Shown piece after piece: positions 14,496 to 23,333 of a DNA stretch of 50,112 nt; the first letter of the stretch is position 1, and each line of letters begins with the position of its first letter. This DNA comes from an uncultured Clostridia bacterium (lineage in GTDB: Bacteria > Bacillota > Clostridia > Lachnospirales > Bianqueaceae): positions 1 to 50,112 of the forward strand of contig CALWPV010000096.1 of assembly GCA_944383515.1 (NCBI GenBank), read 5' to 3'. A program made the position numbers and the translations under genes. The notes below the pieces were generated by a model. It did not search any database. It was not told the DNA's origin and saw nothing but the letters and a program-made list of their open reading frames with translations.

Positions 14496-14837
14496 ATGAC
14501 AATTTTTTACATTCTTTTCGGCTTCTTGTTCCTTCTGTATGTTGTTTTGGCGATCATTAAAAGGGTAAGAAGTCCTAAAAAGGGAGAACGAACCGTTCAC
14601 GCCAGAATCGATTCCATTTTTAAATTACGCACACCGATTGAAATTCCGTCGCGCGAACGTCAAGTTCCTAATAACACTATTGTAGCGCCTTCTGTCTGCC
14701 AGGTTTCATTTTGTACCGATCAAAATGAACACTTATCTTTTTCAATAGACGCGGAGCAGGCGTTACAATGGAAAGAAGATATGCCGGGTACGTTAACGTT
14801 TAACGGTGAGCTGCTCTTGGCTTTTAAACCCGACTAA
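14496..14837 (+). CDS. Small membrane protein, DUF2500-like
   Basis: A 113-residue protein: one N-terminal membrane helix (residues 3-22), a basic KRVRSPKKGER stretch, then a beta-rich domain ending GTLTFNGELLLAFKPD that resembles DUF2500. It starts at ATG 14496 behind GAAGGAGGG. It is a single-gene unit between its own promoter and a terminator. The function of the family is not known. Confidence 0.65.
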   Translation: MTIFYILFGFLFLLYVVLAIIKRVRSPKKGERTVHARIDSIFKLRTPIEIPSRERQVPNNTIVAPSVCQVSFCTDQNEHLSFSIDAEQALQWKEDMPGTLTFNGELLLAFKPD

Positions 14838-14859
14838 GAAACGGTAAAGGTTTTACAGA

Positions 14860-14905
14860 GGCGTCTTCTCCGGTTGCACGGCAGCCGGCGGGGACGCCCC
14901 TTTTT
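14860..14905 (+). terminator. Terminator after the DUF2500-like gene
   Basis: GGCGTCTTCTCCGG pairs, with wobbles, with CCGGCGGGGACGCC across an 11-base loop and is followed by CCTTTTT. Confidence 0.75.
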
Positions 14906-14963
14906 ATGCAAAAAGCCGTAGTAACGCGGCGTAAACGCAGCAGAAAACCGGCAAAGACGAGTG

Positions 14964-14992
14964 TTGACATATAAAAAGCATAGTGATAGAAT
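14964..14992 (+). promoter_or_regulatory. Promoter of the trkH-trkA unit
   Basis: TTGACA (14964-14969), 17 bases, TAGAAT (14987-14992), about 60 bases before the trkH start codon. Confidence 0.8.
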
Positions 14993-15052
14993 GCACATGG
15001 GCTGAAAACTGCCCAATTCATGCTTAGTGTTTAAAAGGAAGTAAGAAACTAA

Positions 15053-16396
15053 ATGACTCATAGAGTGCGGCTGCATTTGACGTATGCACGAATGATCGTG
15101 CTGGGATTTTTGACAATTGTATTATTAGGAGGCATTTTACTGAGTTTGCCGATCGCCTCAAAGGCCGGCGTATGGACGCCGTTTGGCAACGCGCTGTTTA
15201 CTTCGGTTTCCGCTACTTGTGTAACCGGTTTGGTCGTGTATGACACCTATACATATTGGTCGCTATTTGGTCAAATTGTGATTTTGCTATTGATTCAAAT
15301 TGGCGGACTCGGCTTTATGACAATGTTCTGTTCTTTGTCCATTATTCTCAAGCGAAGAATCAGCATTTCAGAGAGGCGCCTCATGATGCAATCGACGGGC
15401 ACCATGCAAATTGGTGGAATGGTGCGCATGGTGCGTCATATTGTCATTGGCACCGCTTGTATTGAGGGACTGGGAGCCATTTTTTTGGCAACGCGCTTCT
15501 GCCCTATTTTAGGGGTGGGCCGGGGTATTTATTATGCCATTTTTCATAGCGTTTCTGCTTTCTGCAATGCCGGGTTTGACCTTATGGGAACCTTTGAAAC
15601 TTTCTCTTCACTTACTCTGTTTTCGGCCGATGTAGTCGTTAACGTTGTCATTATGCTACTTATTGTTATTGGCGGCGTGGGCTTTTGGGTCTGGGAAGAA
15701 ATTTGGTATAAAGGCATTCATTTTCGCCGCTACGATTTGCACGCCAAATTAGTGCTTTGCACAACCGCTGTTTTGATTTTTGGCGGCGCACTGCTCTTTT
15801 TCATTTTTGAATACGATCATTCTATGAAAGGAATGCCTTTGGGACATCAAATTCTGGCTTCTTTCTTTCAATCGGTTACGCCGCGAACCGCAGGTTTTAA
15901 TACCGTGTCGCTAAGCCAGCTTTCTGGCGCCGGCATTCTGCTTATGACAGCGCTTATGCTCATTGGCGGCAGTCCTGGTTCTACCGCAGGCGGTATTAAA
16001 ACGACTACATTTACCACCGGAATTTTGGGCGTGCTGGCCGCCGCGCGGCAAGATAACAGCGTCAACGTATTTCGCCGCCGCATCGACAACAACACGGTGC
16101 GTCAAGCATTTGCTATTTCCACTGTTTATCTTTTGGCTTTGGTACTCGGTACTATGGCCATTTGCAGTATGGAGTCTTTCTCGCTGCAAAGTGTGTTGTT
16201 TGAAGTGGCCTCGGCAGCGGGCACGGTAGGCCTTACGGTAGGCATTACCCCCATGCTCGGCCTAGGCTCCAAAATTATATTAATGGTTCTTATGTTTGGC
16301 GGGCGTATCGGCGGGCTTTCGCTCATGCTGGCTGTCGCACAGCGACAAAATGTGGTGCCGATTAACAGACCGGCCGAGAAGATTATGATTGGTTAA
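15053..16396 (+). CDS. ktrB: Potassium uptake channel subunit, TrkH/KtrB family
   Basis: A 447-residue integral membrane protein with the fourfold M1-P-M2 design of Trk/Ktr/HKT channels. The four pore loops are visible as SATCVTGLV, SAFCNAGFD, TPRTAGFNT and AAGTVGLTVG, each with the filter glycine. It conducts K+ (with Na+ in KtrAB) across the cytoplasmic membrane and needs the cytosolic RCK subunit encoded next. It starts at ATG 15053 behind AGGAAG. Whether it is TrkH- or KtrB-type cannot be settled; the short length and single partner favour Ktr. Confidence 0.9.
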   Translation: MTHRVRLHLTYARMIVLGFLTIVLLGGILLSLPIASKAGVWTPFGNALFTSVSATCVTGLVVYDTYTYWSLFGQIVILLLIQIGGLGFMTMFCSLSIILKRRISISERRLMMQSTGTMQIGGMVRMVRHIVIGTACIEGLGAIFLATRFCPILGVGRGIYYAIFHSVSAFCNAGFDLMGTFETFSSLTLFSADVVVNVVIMLLIVIGGVGFWVWEEIWYKGIHFRRYDLHAKLVLCTTAVLIFGGALLFFIFEYDHSMKGMPLGHQILASFFQSVTPRTAGFNTVSLSQLSGAGILLMTALMLIGGSPGSTAGGIKTTTFTTGILGVLAAARQDNSVNVFRRRIDNNTVRQAFAISTVYLLALVLGTMAICSMESFSLQSVLFEVASAAGTVGLTVGITPMLGLGSKIILMVLMFGGRIGGLSLMLAVAQRQNVVPINRPAEKIMIG

Positions 16397-16418
16397 ACGA
16401 TAAAGGAGACAAAATAGA

Positions 16419-17081
16419 ATGAAATCGATTTTAGTGATTGGTATGGGGCGGTTTGGTAAGCATTTAGCGCTTAAACTGTTAGAGCTGGGTAATGAAGTTA
16501 TGATTGTAGATCAGGACGAAGAAAAAATTGAGCCCTATGCGTCCCTGTTTACCGATTCCCATATTGGCGACTGCAGTAACGAAGCGGTACTGCGTTCGCT
16601 GGGAATCAATAATTTTGACGTATGTTTTGTGGCCATTAGCGAAGACTTTCAGGCGTCGCTGGAGATTACCTCAATGCTGCGGGAAATGGGCGCAAAATAC
16701 ATTGTTTCCCGGGCCAACCGCGACCGGCAAGCCAGATTTTTGCTTAAAGTCGGCGCCGACGAGGTGGTCTATCCCGAGCGCGAAATTGCCGAGCGGCTGG
16801 CGCTCCGCTTTGACGGCAAAAACATTGCCGACTGCCTGGACTTAACGGCCGACTACTCCATTTACGAGCTGCCCGTGCCGCGCCGCTGGATGGGCAAAAG
16901 CGTGGGCTCCCTAGAGGTAGCGCGCCGCCTCAATATCAATATTATTGCGGTAAAGCACGAAGACACCTTAAAACCACAGCCAGGCGCCGGCTATGTATTT
17001 GAAGAAGGCGATCGCATGGTCGTAATTGGCCGCTCCTCCGACGTTATGGAAATTGTGAGCCGGTTTGAACGCAATAGTTAA
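16419..17081 (+). CDS. ktrA: RCK/TrkA-type potassium channel regulator
   Basis: A 220-residue protein with an N-terminal Rossmann RCK_N domain beginning VIGMGRFGKHLA (the GxGxxG nucleotide motif) and an acidic residue after strand 2 (IVDQDEE), followed by an RCK_C domain (about 135-220). It binds nucleotide and gates the membrane subunit encoded 22 bases upstream. A single RCK pair, not two as in E. coli TrkA, fits KtrA. Confidence 0.9.
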   Translation: MKSILVIGMGRFGKHLALKLLELGNEVMIVDQDEEKIEPYASLFTDSHIGDCSNEAVLRSLGINNFDVCFVAISEDFQASLEITSMLREMGAKYIVSRANRDRQARFLLKVGADEVVYPEREIAERLALRFDGKNIADCLDLTADYSIYELPVPRRWMGKSVGSLEVARRLNINIIAVKHEDTLKPQPGAGYVFEEGDRMVVIGRSSDVMEIVSRFERNS

Positions 17082-17097
17082 TACAGAAAGGAATGTC

Positions 17098-17937
17098 ATG
17101 TTTCGAATTATTCATAAAACGGTACTGAATCCTACCGTAACACAAATGGAAATTGAAGCTCCGCTGATCGCCCGCAAGGCGCAGCCGGGGCAATTTATTA
17201 TATTAAGAGTGGACGAAGAGGGCGAGCGGATTCCGCTTACCATTGCCGATTACAACCGCGTGGCGGGCACCGTGACCATTATCTTTCAAATTGTCGGCGC
17301 TACCACAGAGCGGTTAAACCACCTGCAAGAGGGAGACTGCCTGCAAGACTTCGTGGGGCCGCTGGGCAAAGCAACCGAGCTGGAGGGCCTGAAAAAAGTA
17401 GCCGTAGTAGGCGGCGGCGTGGGCTGCGCTATTGCCTATCCGGTGGCCAAGCGCCTGCACGAGCTGGGCGCGTGTGTGCATAGCATTGTCGGGTTCAGAA
17501 ACCGTGATCTGGTTATTTTAGAAGACCGGTTTGCCGCGGTAAGCGACCGGCTCTGTATGCGTACTGACGACGGCTCCTATGGGCAAAAAGGGCTGGTTAC
17601 CGACGCCCTGCGCGAGCTGATTGAATCGGGCGAGCAATACGACGAAGTCATTGCCATTGGGCCGCTGGTCATGATGAAGTTTGTGTGCCAGCTGACGAAG
17701 CAGTACGGCATTAAGACCGTAGTTTCTATGAATCCGATTATGATTGACGGAACGGGTATGTGCGGCGGCTGCCGTTTGACGGTGGGCGGTAAAACGCGGT
17801 TTGCCTGTGTAGACGGGCCGGATTTTGACGGTCATGCCGTGGATTTTGACGAGGCCATGGCGCGCTCTGCCATGTATAAGCCGTTTGAAAGAAAGGCGTA
17901 CGAAGAAGCCTGTCATTTGTTTGAACAAGCACAGTAA
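17098..17937 (+). CDS. nfnA: NfnA: small subunit of NADH-dependent ferredoxin:NADP+ oxidoreductase
   Basis: A 279-residue FAD/NAD-binding flavoprotein of the PyrK/SudB type. It starts at ATG 17098 behind AAAGGA and overlaps no neighbour. The FAD-binding region is IPLTIADYN, the NAD region GGGVGCA, and C-terminal cysteines in GMCGGCR and ACVDGPDF would bind a [2Fe-2S] cluster. With the next gene it forms the Nfn complex, which couples NADPH, NADH and ferredoxin by flavin-based electron bifurcation in anaerobes. The gene pair order is as in known nfnAB loci. Confidence 0.88.
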   Translation: MFRIIHKTVLNPTVTQMEIEAPLIARKAQPGQFIILRVDEEGERIPLTIADYNRVAGTVTIIFQIVGATTERLNHLQEGDCLQDFVGPLGKATELEGLKKVAVVGGGVGCAIAYPVAKRLHELGACVHSIVGFRNRDLVILEDRFAAVSDRLCMRTDDGSYGQKGLVTDALRELIESGEQYDEVIAIGPLVMMKFVCQLTKQYGIKTVVSMNPIMIDGTGMCGGCRLTVGGKTRFACVDGPDFDGHAVDFDEAMARSAMYKPFERKAYEEACHLFEQAQ

Positions 17938-17954
17938 GGAAATGGAGAACGAAT

Positions 17955-19349
17955 ATGGCGAATATGAAAATAGAAAGACAGGCTATGCCGGTACAGGATC
18001 CGGCAGTGCGCTGCCATAACTTTGAGGAAGTGGCTCAGGGCTATACAAAGGAGCAGGCGCTGGCCGAAGCCAGCCGCTGCTTGCACTGTAAAAACAAGCC
18101 CTGTGTGGGGAAGTGCCCGGTAGCGGTAGATATTCCCGCGTTTATTGAGAAGATTACCGAAGAGGATTTTGAAGGAGCGTATCAGATTATTCAAAAATCC
18201 AGCTCGCTGCCGGCGGTGTGCGGCCGGGTATGTCCGCAGGAGACGCAGTGCGAAAGCCGCTGCGTGCGGGGCGTTAAGGGCGAGCCGGTAGCTATTGGGC
18301 GTCTGGAGCGTTTCGTCGCCGATTGGCATAACGCGCAGAGCAGCGTGGAGACGGCTTCCTTGCCGTCGAATGGGCATAAGGTGGCCGTGATTGGTTCCGG
18401 CCCCGCCGGCCTGACCTGTGCGGGCGATTTGGCCAGGCTTGGTTATGCGGTAACGGTGTTTGAGGCGCTGCATGTGGCGGGCGGCGTACTGATGTACGGC
18501 ATTCCGGAGTTTCGTTTGCCCAAAGCGATTGTGCAGCGGGAGATTGACGGACTGAAGGCCATGGGCGTGCGCATTGAGACGGATATGGTGATTGGCAAGG
18601 TACTGACGATTGACGAGCTAATGGAGCAGGGCTTTGAGGCTGTGTTTATCGGCTCGGGCGCCGGGCTGCCGCGGTTTATGAATATTCCGGGCGAGTCGCT
18701 TTGCGGCGTGTATTCGGCGAATGAGTTTTTGACGCGGATTAACCTGATGAAGGCGTACCGCGCGGACAGCCAGACGCCGATTCAGCATGCGAAGCGGGTG
18801 GCCGTAGTGGGCGGCGGCAATGTGGCTATGGATGCCGCGCGCTGCGCGAAGCGGCTGGGGGCCGACGAGGTGTATATTGTGTACCGCCGCTCGGAGGCGG
18901 AGCTGCCGGCACGCCGCGAGGAAGTGGAGCACGCGAAAGAAGAGGGCATTGTGTTTAAGCTGCTCAATAATCCGGTGCGGATTTTGGACGATGGCAGCGG
19001 TAACGTGGGCGGCATGCAGTGCCTGAAAATGGAGCTGGGCGAACCCGACGCGTCGGGACGCCGGCGGCCGGTGCCGGTGGAAGGCTCGGAGTTTGTGCTA
19101 GATGTAGACGCGGTGATTATGGCAATTGGCACGTCGCCGAATCCGCTGATTACGTCAACTACGGAAGGGTTAGAGACGTATCGCTGGGGCGGCATTGTGG
19201 CCGAGGAGGCAACGGGAAAAACTTCGAGGCTGGGCGTGTTTGCTGGCGGCGACGCGGTAACGGGCGCGGCAACGGTTATTTTAGCCATGGGCGCTGGCAA
19301 AACGGCGGCAAAGGCAATTGATTTCTATATTCAGAAAACGAAAGCATAA
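17955..19349 (+). CDS. nfnB: NfnB: large subunit of NADH-dependent ferredoxin:NADP+ oxidoreductase
   Basis: A 464-residue protein homologous to the glutamate synthase small chain. The N-terminal domain binds two [4Fe-4S] clusters (CLHCKNKPCVGKCPV, then CGRVCPQETQCESRC). An FAD motif, IGSGPAGLTCAGDLARLGY, lies at about 145 and an NADPH motif, VVGGGNVAMDAAR, at about 285. There is no glutamate synthase large subunit nearby, and the adjacent nfnA makes the bifurcating transhydrogenase assignment much more likely than GltD. Confidence 0.9.
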   Translation: MANMKIERQAMPVQDPAVRCHNFEEVAQGYTKEQALAEASRCLHCKNKPCVGKCPVAVDIPAFIEKITEEDFEGAYQIIQKSSSLPAVCGRVCPQETQCESRCVRGVKGEPVAIGRLERFVADWHNAQSSVETASLPSNGHKVAVIGSGPAGLTCAGDLARLGYAVTVFEALHVAGGVLMYGIPEFRLPKAIVQREIDGLKAMGVRIETDMVIGKVLTIDELMEQGFEAVFIGSGAGLPRFMNIPGESLCGVYSANEFLTRINLMKAYRADSQTPIQHAKRVAVVGGGNVAMDAARCAKRLGADEVYIVYRRSEAELPARREEVEHAKEEGIVFKLLNNPVRILDDGSGNVGGMQCLKMELGEPDASGRRRPVPVEGSEFVLDVDAVIMAIGTSPNPLITSTTEGLETYRWGGIVAEEATGKTSRLGVFAGGDAVTGAATVILAMGAGKTAAKAIDFYIQKTKA

Positions 19350-19360
19350 GAGGCTGGGTT

Positions 19361-20206
19361 ATGTGGCAGAGAAAAGAGGGGGAGCTTCCGCTTATTGCCG
19401 CGCACCGCGGGGTGTGCGGCGGTAATATTCCTGGGAATACCTTGGAGGCCTTTGAGGCAGCGCTGGCGCAGGGAGCCGGCGTAATTGAGCTTGACGTGTC
19501 TCAGTCGGCCGATGGCGAATTATTCGTGTTTCACCCCGGCATGGAACCGGTTTATTTGGGGTGCGATCGTTTGCTTTCGCAAATGAGTACGGCGGAGATT
19601 GAGCGGTTACGGTTTAAAAATGCAGACGGTAATGTGACGCAATACGGCATTAGCCGCCTGGAAGAAGCGCTGCGGCTGTTAAAGGGGCGCTGCTTGGTCA
19701 ATATTGATAAATTCTGGGACAATATTATACCTGTGACCGCGATGGTGCGCCGTTTGGGCATGCAGGATCAGGTGCTGGTGAAAACCGGGCCGGTGAAAGA
19801 ACAGATTGATTGCATAGAAAAAGAAGCGCCCGATCTTCCGTATCTTTTAATTTTGCATGACTCTGACGAGATTACGGAGGAAATGCTGCGCCGGCCGCTG
19901 CGCTATGCCGGAGTGGAGGCTGTTTTTGCCTCGGAGCAGGCGCCGATTGCCTCCAAGGCGTATGTGGAGTCGATGCATGAGAAAAATTTGATTGTATGGG
20001 CCAATGCGATTGTGTATAACTATCGTGACGTACTGGCCGCCGGGCATAACGACGATATCTCGGTGTCCGGGCGACCCGACGAAGGCTGGGGCTGGCTGCT
20101 CGTTCAGGGCTATGACATAATTCAGACAGACTGGCCTCTCATGCTATCGCAGTATATGTATAAAAATGAACACCACGGCCAAGGTGTGTCTAAAATTGAA
20201 CACTAA
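19361..20206 (+). CDS. Glycerophosphodiester phosphodiesterase family protein, altered C-terminus
   Basis: A 281-residue TIM-barrel protein. AAHRGVCGGNIPGNTLEAF, then IELDVSQSADGELFVFH, give the catalytic histidines and metal acidic residues of the GDPD family, which releases glycerol-3-phosphate from phospholipid-derived diesters. It starts at ATG 19361, 11 bases after nfnB. The barrel ends normally at GYDIIQTDWP, but the last 15 or so residues, including the stop codon, are encoded by a direct-repeat sequence that looks like an IS end (20162-20215), so the native C-terminus has probably been replaced. Confidence 0.8.
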   Translation: MWQRKEGELPLIAAHRGVCGGNIPGNTLEAFEAALAQGAGVIELDVSQSADGELFVFHPGMEPVYLGCDRLLSQMSTAEIERLRFKNADGNVTQYGISRLEEALRLLKGRCLVNIDKFWDNIIPVTAMVRRLGMQDQVLVKTGPVKEQIDCIEKEAPDLPYLLILHDSDEITEEMLRRPLRYAGVEAVFASEQAPIASKAYVESMHEKNLIVWANAIVYNYRDVLAAGHNDDISVSGRPDEGWGWLLVQGYDIIQTDWPLMLSQYMYKNEHHGQGVSKIEH

Positions 20207-20215
20207 GGCCGAAGG
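20162..20215. mobile_element. Possible IS21-type end scar (two ~24-base direct repeats)
   Basis: Two similar 23-24-base copies lie 30 bases apart: AAAAATGAACACCACGGCC at 20162 and AAAATTGAACACTAAGGCC at 20192, each followed by an AAGG. On the minus strand they read GTGTTCAATTTT-like, which resembles the repeated ends of IS21-family elements as I remember them; that family call is tentative. No transposase is present. The scar lies between a gene that lost its 3' end and one that lost its 5' end. Confidence 0.4.
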
Positions 20216-20291
20216 CATGCCGCGGAGCCATTCGATATAGAGGGTAAAGCGGCATGTTATTGATTTAGGAGGAAAGAAACAATGGAATGGA

Positions 20292-20567
20292 ATGCATTAC
20301 TATGTGTACAAAGGCGTGTGCATTGACACGCCCTGCTCCATGGGATTTTGCGCCGAGCACGCGGCCATTGCCGCCATGATTACGGCGGGCGAAAACCGCA
20401 TTGAGAAAATTGTGGCCGTCTGTGAAGACGGCGATATTGTAGCGCCCTGCGGTCGCTGCCGCGAGTTTATGTACCAGATCCATGCGGATAATCTGCAAAC
20501 CGAAGTGATGCTGGGGCGCGGCGTGGTTACACTGCGCGAGCTTTTGCCCCATATCTGGAAGGAGTAA
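20292..20567 (+). pseudogene. Cytidine deaminase-like protein, N-terminally truncated
   Basis: 91 codons. Zinc-site motifs are intact: CAEHAAI (proton-shuttle glutamate plus cysteine ligand) and PCGRC (two cysteine ligands), as in Cdd/blasticidin-deaminase proteins, which are normally about 130 residues. Homology begins almost at residue 3 ([16 protein letters not shown]), so roughly 40-50 residues with the first helix and strands are missing. A strong AGGAGG (20267-20272) is set for ATG 20282, which is out of frame and stops after 14 codons; ATG 20292 is 19 bases away. It is probably a deletion remnant, though reinitiation could give a short protein. Confidence 0.7.
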
Positions 20568-20570
20568 TCA

Positions 20571-21347
20571 GTGCTACATACACACGAGTTTCCCATTTTA
20601 GAGCATAGTACGCAGCCACGGGCCATTCTCGATCCGGTTAAACAAGAAAAGCCATTTCCGCCGCTTTGTTTACTCACTTTTTTTGAAGAAGTATTAGTGG
20701 ATTTTGTGGACAAACAAGGGGCCAAACCCATTGGGCGCTATCGTTCGGAAATGAAAGAGTTTCCTATTTATCAGGCGCGCGTACAGGGCGTGGATCTTTG
20801 TCTGTGTCAGGCAGTAGTAGGCAGCGCAGCCGCGGCCATGCAAAGCGACTATCTTTTCGGCAAAGGCGTAGACAAGCTGATGCTTTGCGGAGCAGCCGGC
20901 GTGCTGGAAGCCATTCCTGAAGGCGAGGTACTGCTTCCGGTTCGCGCTTTGCGCGATGAAGGAGCCTCGTACCATTATTTAGCGCCTTCGCGCTATGTGG
21001 AAGTGTCTGCGGAAGCGGTAGCGGCGGCGCGTGCCGTGCTCACACGCCACAAGGTACCGTTTGCCGAGTGCACAACATGGACTACCGACGGTTTTTACCG
21101 GGAAACAGAGGAAATGGTGGAGTACCGGCGGCGTGAGGGATGCCTTACGGTGGAAATGGAGTGTGCGGCGGTAGCGGCGGTGGCGCAGTTTCGCGGCAAG
21201 GTGTTTGGGCAGCTTTTGTATAGCGGCGATGTAGTGGTTGGCGGTCAGGCTTATGACGACCGCGGGTGGTACGATAATATGTCGGCGCGGGAAAAGCTGT
21301 TTACGCTGGCGCTGGAATCGGCCATAGCATTAGCAAAAGGAGCATAA
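20571..21347 (+). CDS. Nucleoside phosphorylase (PNP/UDP family)
   Basis: A 258-residue protein with a GTG start at 20571 behind GGAAGGAG. It shows family motifs: VVGSAAAAMQSDYLFGKGVDK with GAAGVL (phosphate site region), then TWTTDGFYRET and VEMECAAVAAVA (ribose and base contacts, with the MEC glutamate). It catalyses reversible phosphorolysis of a purine nucleoside or uridine. The adjacent, damaged deaminase gene suggests an original pyrimidine nucleoside salvage pair, so a uridine phosphorylase role is plausible. Confidence 0.8.
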   Translation: MLHTHEFPILEHSTQPRAILDPVKQEKPFPPLCLLTFFEEVLVDFVDKQGAKPIGRYRSEMKEFPIYQARVQGVDLCLCQAVVGSAAAAMQSDYLFGKGVDKLMLCGAAGVLEAIPEGEVLLPVRALRDEGASYHYLAPSRYVEVSAEAVAAARAVLTRHKVPFAECTTWTTDGFYRETEEMVEYRRREGCLTVEMECAAVAAVAQFRGKVFGQLLYSGDVVVGGQAYDDRGWYDNMSAREKLFTLALESAIALAKGA

Positions 21348-21349
21348 CT

Positions 21350-22054
21350 ATGGAATACGAAGTTTTTCAAATGGACGCAGCAACGTGGCGCATTGAAAAC
21401 AAGGGCGTGCGCTTTTTTGTGCTGGCAGGCAGCCGCAGGGCGGCGGTGATTGACACAGGCATGAGCGTGGAAAACGCGAAGGATATTGCCGCTTCGCTTA
21501 CGGATCAGCCGCTCTTGCTCATTAACACGCATGCAGATATGGACCATACCTCGGGTAATAACGCATTTGAAACCGCGCACATGCACCCGGCGGAATATGT
21601 GAATTATTTTAAAGGAGGGGCCAAGCACCCAACGCCCACGCCGCTTTGGGACGGCGAGATAATTGATCTGGGCGGCCGTACGCTGCGGGTAATCACGCAG
21701 CCGGGGCATACGCCAGGCAGCATCGCGCTGCTCGACCAGGAGCGCCGCGTGCTGTACGCGGGCGACAGCATTCAGGACGGCCGCATTTTTATGTTTGGCC
21801 CCATGCGTAATCTGGTGGCTTACCGACAAAGCCTGGAAAAAATCATGCGCCTGGCAGAGCAGTTCGACCTGATTTATCCGTGCCATGCCAGCTTGCCGCT
21901 AACGAATGAAATCATTCCGCGGCTTATGGAAGGGGCCGACCGTATTTTGCGAGGAGAGGCTGCTTTTACACTAACCTCAATGCACGGCACAAGGGTGCGC
22001 GTCTATGACGTGGGCGCCGCCACGTTTCTTTGCGACAGCCAGCCGGGCGACTAA
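21350..22054 (+). CDS. MBL-fold metallo-hydrolase
   Basis: A 234-residue metallo-beta-lactamase-fold protein. The metal motif is NTHADMDHTSG (HxDxDH, a common variant of HxHxDH), followed by PGHTPGS, AGDS and a late PCH histidine. The substrate is unknown; the fold includes glyoxalase II-like thioesterases and lactonases. The start, ATG 21350, follows the phosphorylase stop directly, and its stop overlaps the next start (TAATG), so the three genes form one unit. Confidence 0.8.
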   Translation: MEYEVFQMDAATWRIENKGVRFFVLAGSRRAAVIDTGMSVENAKDIAASLTDQPLLLINTHADMDHTSGNNAFETAHMHPAEYVNYFKGGAKHPTPTPLWDGEIIDLGGRTLRVITQPGHTPGSIALLDQERRVLYAGDSIQDGRIFMFGPMRNLVAYRQSLEKIMRLAEQFDLIYPCHASLPLTNEIIPRLMEGADRILRGEAAFTLTSMHGTRVRVYDVGAATFLCDSQPGD

Positions 22055-22845
22055 TGGACGCGTTTTCGTTTGGCGTTTTTGCCGACGTGCAATACGCGCG
22101 GCGAAGGCCGCAAAATCATCGCTATTATCAGGCGGCGCTCGATAAAGTAAAACAGTATATGCAGTGCTTTCAAAAGGAGCAGGTTTCCTTTTTGGTTCAT
22201 CTTGGCGACTTAATTGACGAGCCAGAAGACGAGGAGCGCGCCCTCTGCTATGCGCGGGAAGCTACGCAGGTGATTCAGGCCTCGGGAATTCCCTGCTGCT
22301 ATGTCATAGGCAACCACGATACGGGCAGCGCTGCGCTGCCACGCCTGGCGCCGCTCTGGGGGTGGCAGGCAGGCCGCGCCTTTGGCTCTTTTGACGTAGG
22401 AGCGATGCACTTTGTGGTACTGGACACGAATTACGACGCTAAGGGCCGGCACTATACGCCGGCCACGCACCAATGGGAGCAGAGCTATGTGTCTGAGGAG
22501 CAGCTGAGCTGGCTGCAAGCCGACTTGGCGCGCACAGACAAGCGGCGCGTTATGGTTTTTGCGCATGCACTGCTGGACGCGTTAGACAATCCGCACGCGG
22601 TGCGCAACGGATGGCGCGTACGCTCTGTTCTAGAGAGCTGCGGCCGTAAGGTTACCGTGCTGCAGGGGCATATGCACTGTGGCTATGAGAGCGAGCAAAA
22701 CGGCATTCGGTATTATACTTTACCCGCCACGGTCGAAGGAGAAAGCGAGTTTTGTTACTGGATCGTTACCGTAGAGAAGAGCGGACAGATGGTGGCCAAA
22801 ATCGTTACGCACGAGGGAACCCAGACGCGGGTAATCGGGGCGTAA
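22054..22845 (+). CDS. Calcineurin-like metallophosphoesterase
   Basis: A 263-residue protein. I take ATG 22054, which overlaps the previous stop. Motifs in order are FADVQY (an unusual first motif with Q where H is common), HLGDLID, IGNHDT, VFAHALLD and GHMHCG, all metal ligands of the calcineurin phosphoesterase fold. DVQYA at motif I resembles the ADPRibase-Mn/CDP-alcohol diphosphatase subgroup (DxQ), which suggests a nucleoside diphosphate-linked substrate. A terminator follows. Confidence 0.8.
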   Translation: MDAFSFGVFADVQYARRRPQNHRYYQAALDKVKQYMQCFQKEQVSFLVHLGDLIDEPEDEERALCYAREATQVIQASGIPCCYVIGNHDTGSAALPRLAPLWGWQAGRAFGSFDVGAMHFVVLDTNYDAKGRHYTPATHQWEQSYVSEEQLSWLQADLARTDKRRVMVFAHALLDALDNPHAVRNGWRVRSVLESCGRKVTVLQGHMHCGYESEQNGIRYYTLPATVEGESEFCYWIVTVEKSGQMVAKIVTHEGTQTRVIGA

Positions 22846-22853
22846 AATAAAAA

Positions 22854-22897
22854 AGTCTAATCAGTTTGAGCGGAATATGCGGGATTAGGCTTTTTTT
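22854..22897 (+). terminator. Terminator after the metallophosphoesterase gene
   Basis: AGTCTAATC pairs with GATTAGGCT (one wobble) across a 20-base loop and is followed by seven Ts. Confidence 0.75.
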
Positions 22898-22948
22898 ATT
22901 TTATAAAAACCGGTTTCTGTGTAAAGCAGATTTTTTACATAGATTGTA

Positions 22949-22979
22949 TTGACAAAGATATATCGCACTGCGATATAAT
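22949..22979 (+). promoter_or_regulatory. padR promoter with palindromic operator
   Basis: TTGACA (22949-22954) and TATAAT (22974-22979) are separated by 19 bases, longer than optimal; GATATA at 22972 gives 17. A perfect palindrome, TATATCGCA-C-TGCGATATA (22959-22977), fills the spacer and reaches the -10, as expected for autorepression by the PadR protein encoded just downstream. Confidence 0.75.
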
Positions 22980-23017
22980 ATAGCGCGACAGACAGCCGAG
23001 AAAGGGGCGTGGTCGAA

Positions 23018-23332
23018 ATGGATACGCATATTCGTAAAGTGTATGTTCCCATGACGGAAACGGGGTTTTATATTTTGCTGTGCCTTCGGGAAGAAGCGCA
23101 TGGCTACCATGTAATCCGTAAAGTAGAGGCGCTGACCCATGGCGAAATCCGCATTAGTCCTGGAACCATGTACGGCAGTTTATCTAAAATGGAAAAAGAT
23201 AATTTAATCCGTTTTGTACGGGAAGAAGAAAAACGGAAAATTTACTGCATTACAGAGCTGGGCCAGGAGGTGCTGGCTTTAGAAATGAAGCGAATTGAAA
23301 GATTATACCGAAACATGATGGAGGTGCGCTGA
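23018..23332 (+). CDS. PadR-family transcriptional regulator
   Basis: About 104 residues from ATG 23018, 11 bases after AAGGGG; GTG 23009 is too close to that site. It has the PadR winged helix: GFYILLCLREEAHGYHVIRKVE, then ISPGTMYGSLSKME and a wing with KRKIYCIT, plus a short C-terminal dimerisation helix. PadR proteins sense small molecules and often repress an adjacent operon. The palindrome in its own promoter supports autoregulation. The next gene has the DUF2812 start typical of PadR partners. Confidence 0.88.
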   Translation: MDTHIRKVYVPMTETGFYILLCLREEAHGYHVIRKVEALTHGEIRISPGTMYGSLSKMEKDNLIRFVREEEKRKIYCITELGQEVLALEMKRIERLYRNMMEVR

Positions 23333-23333
23333 A

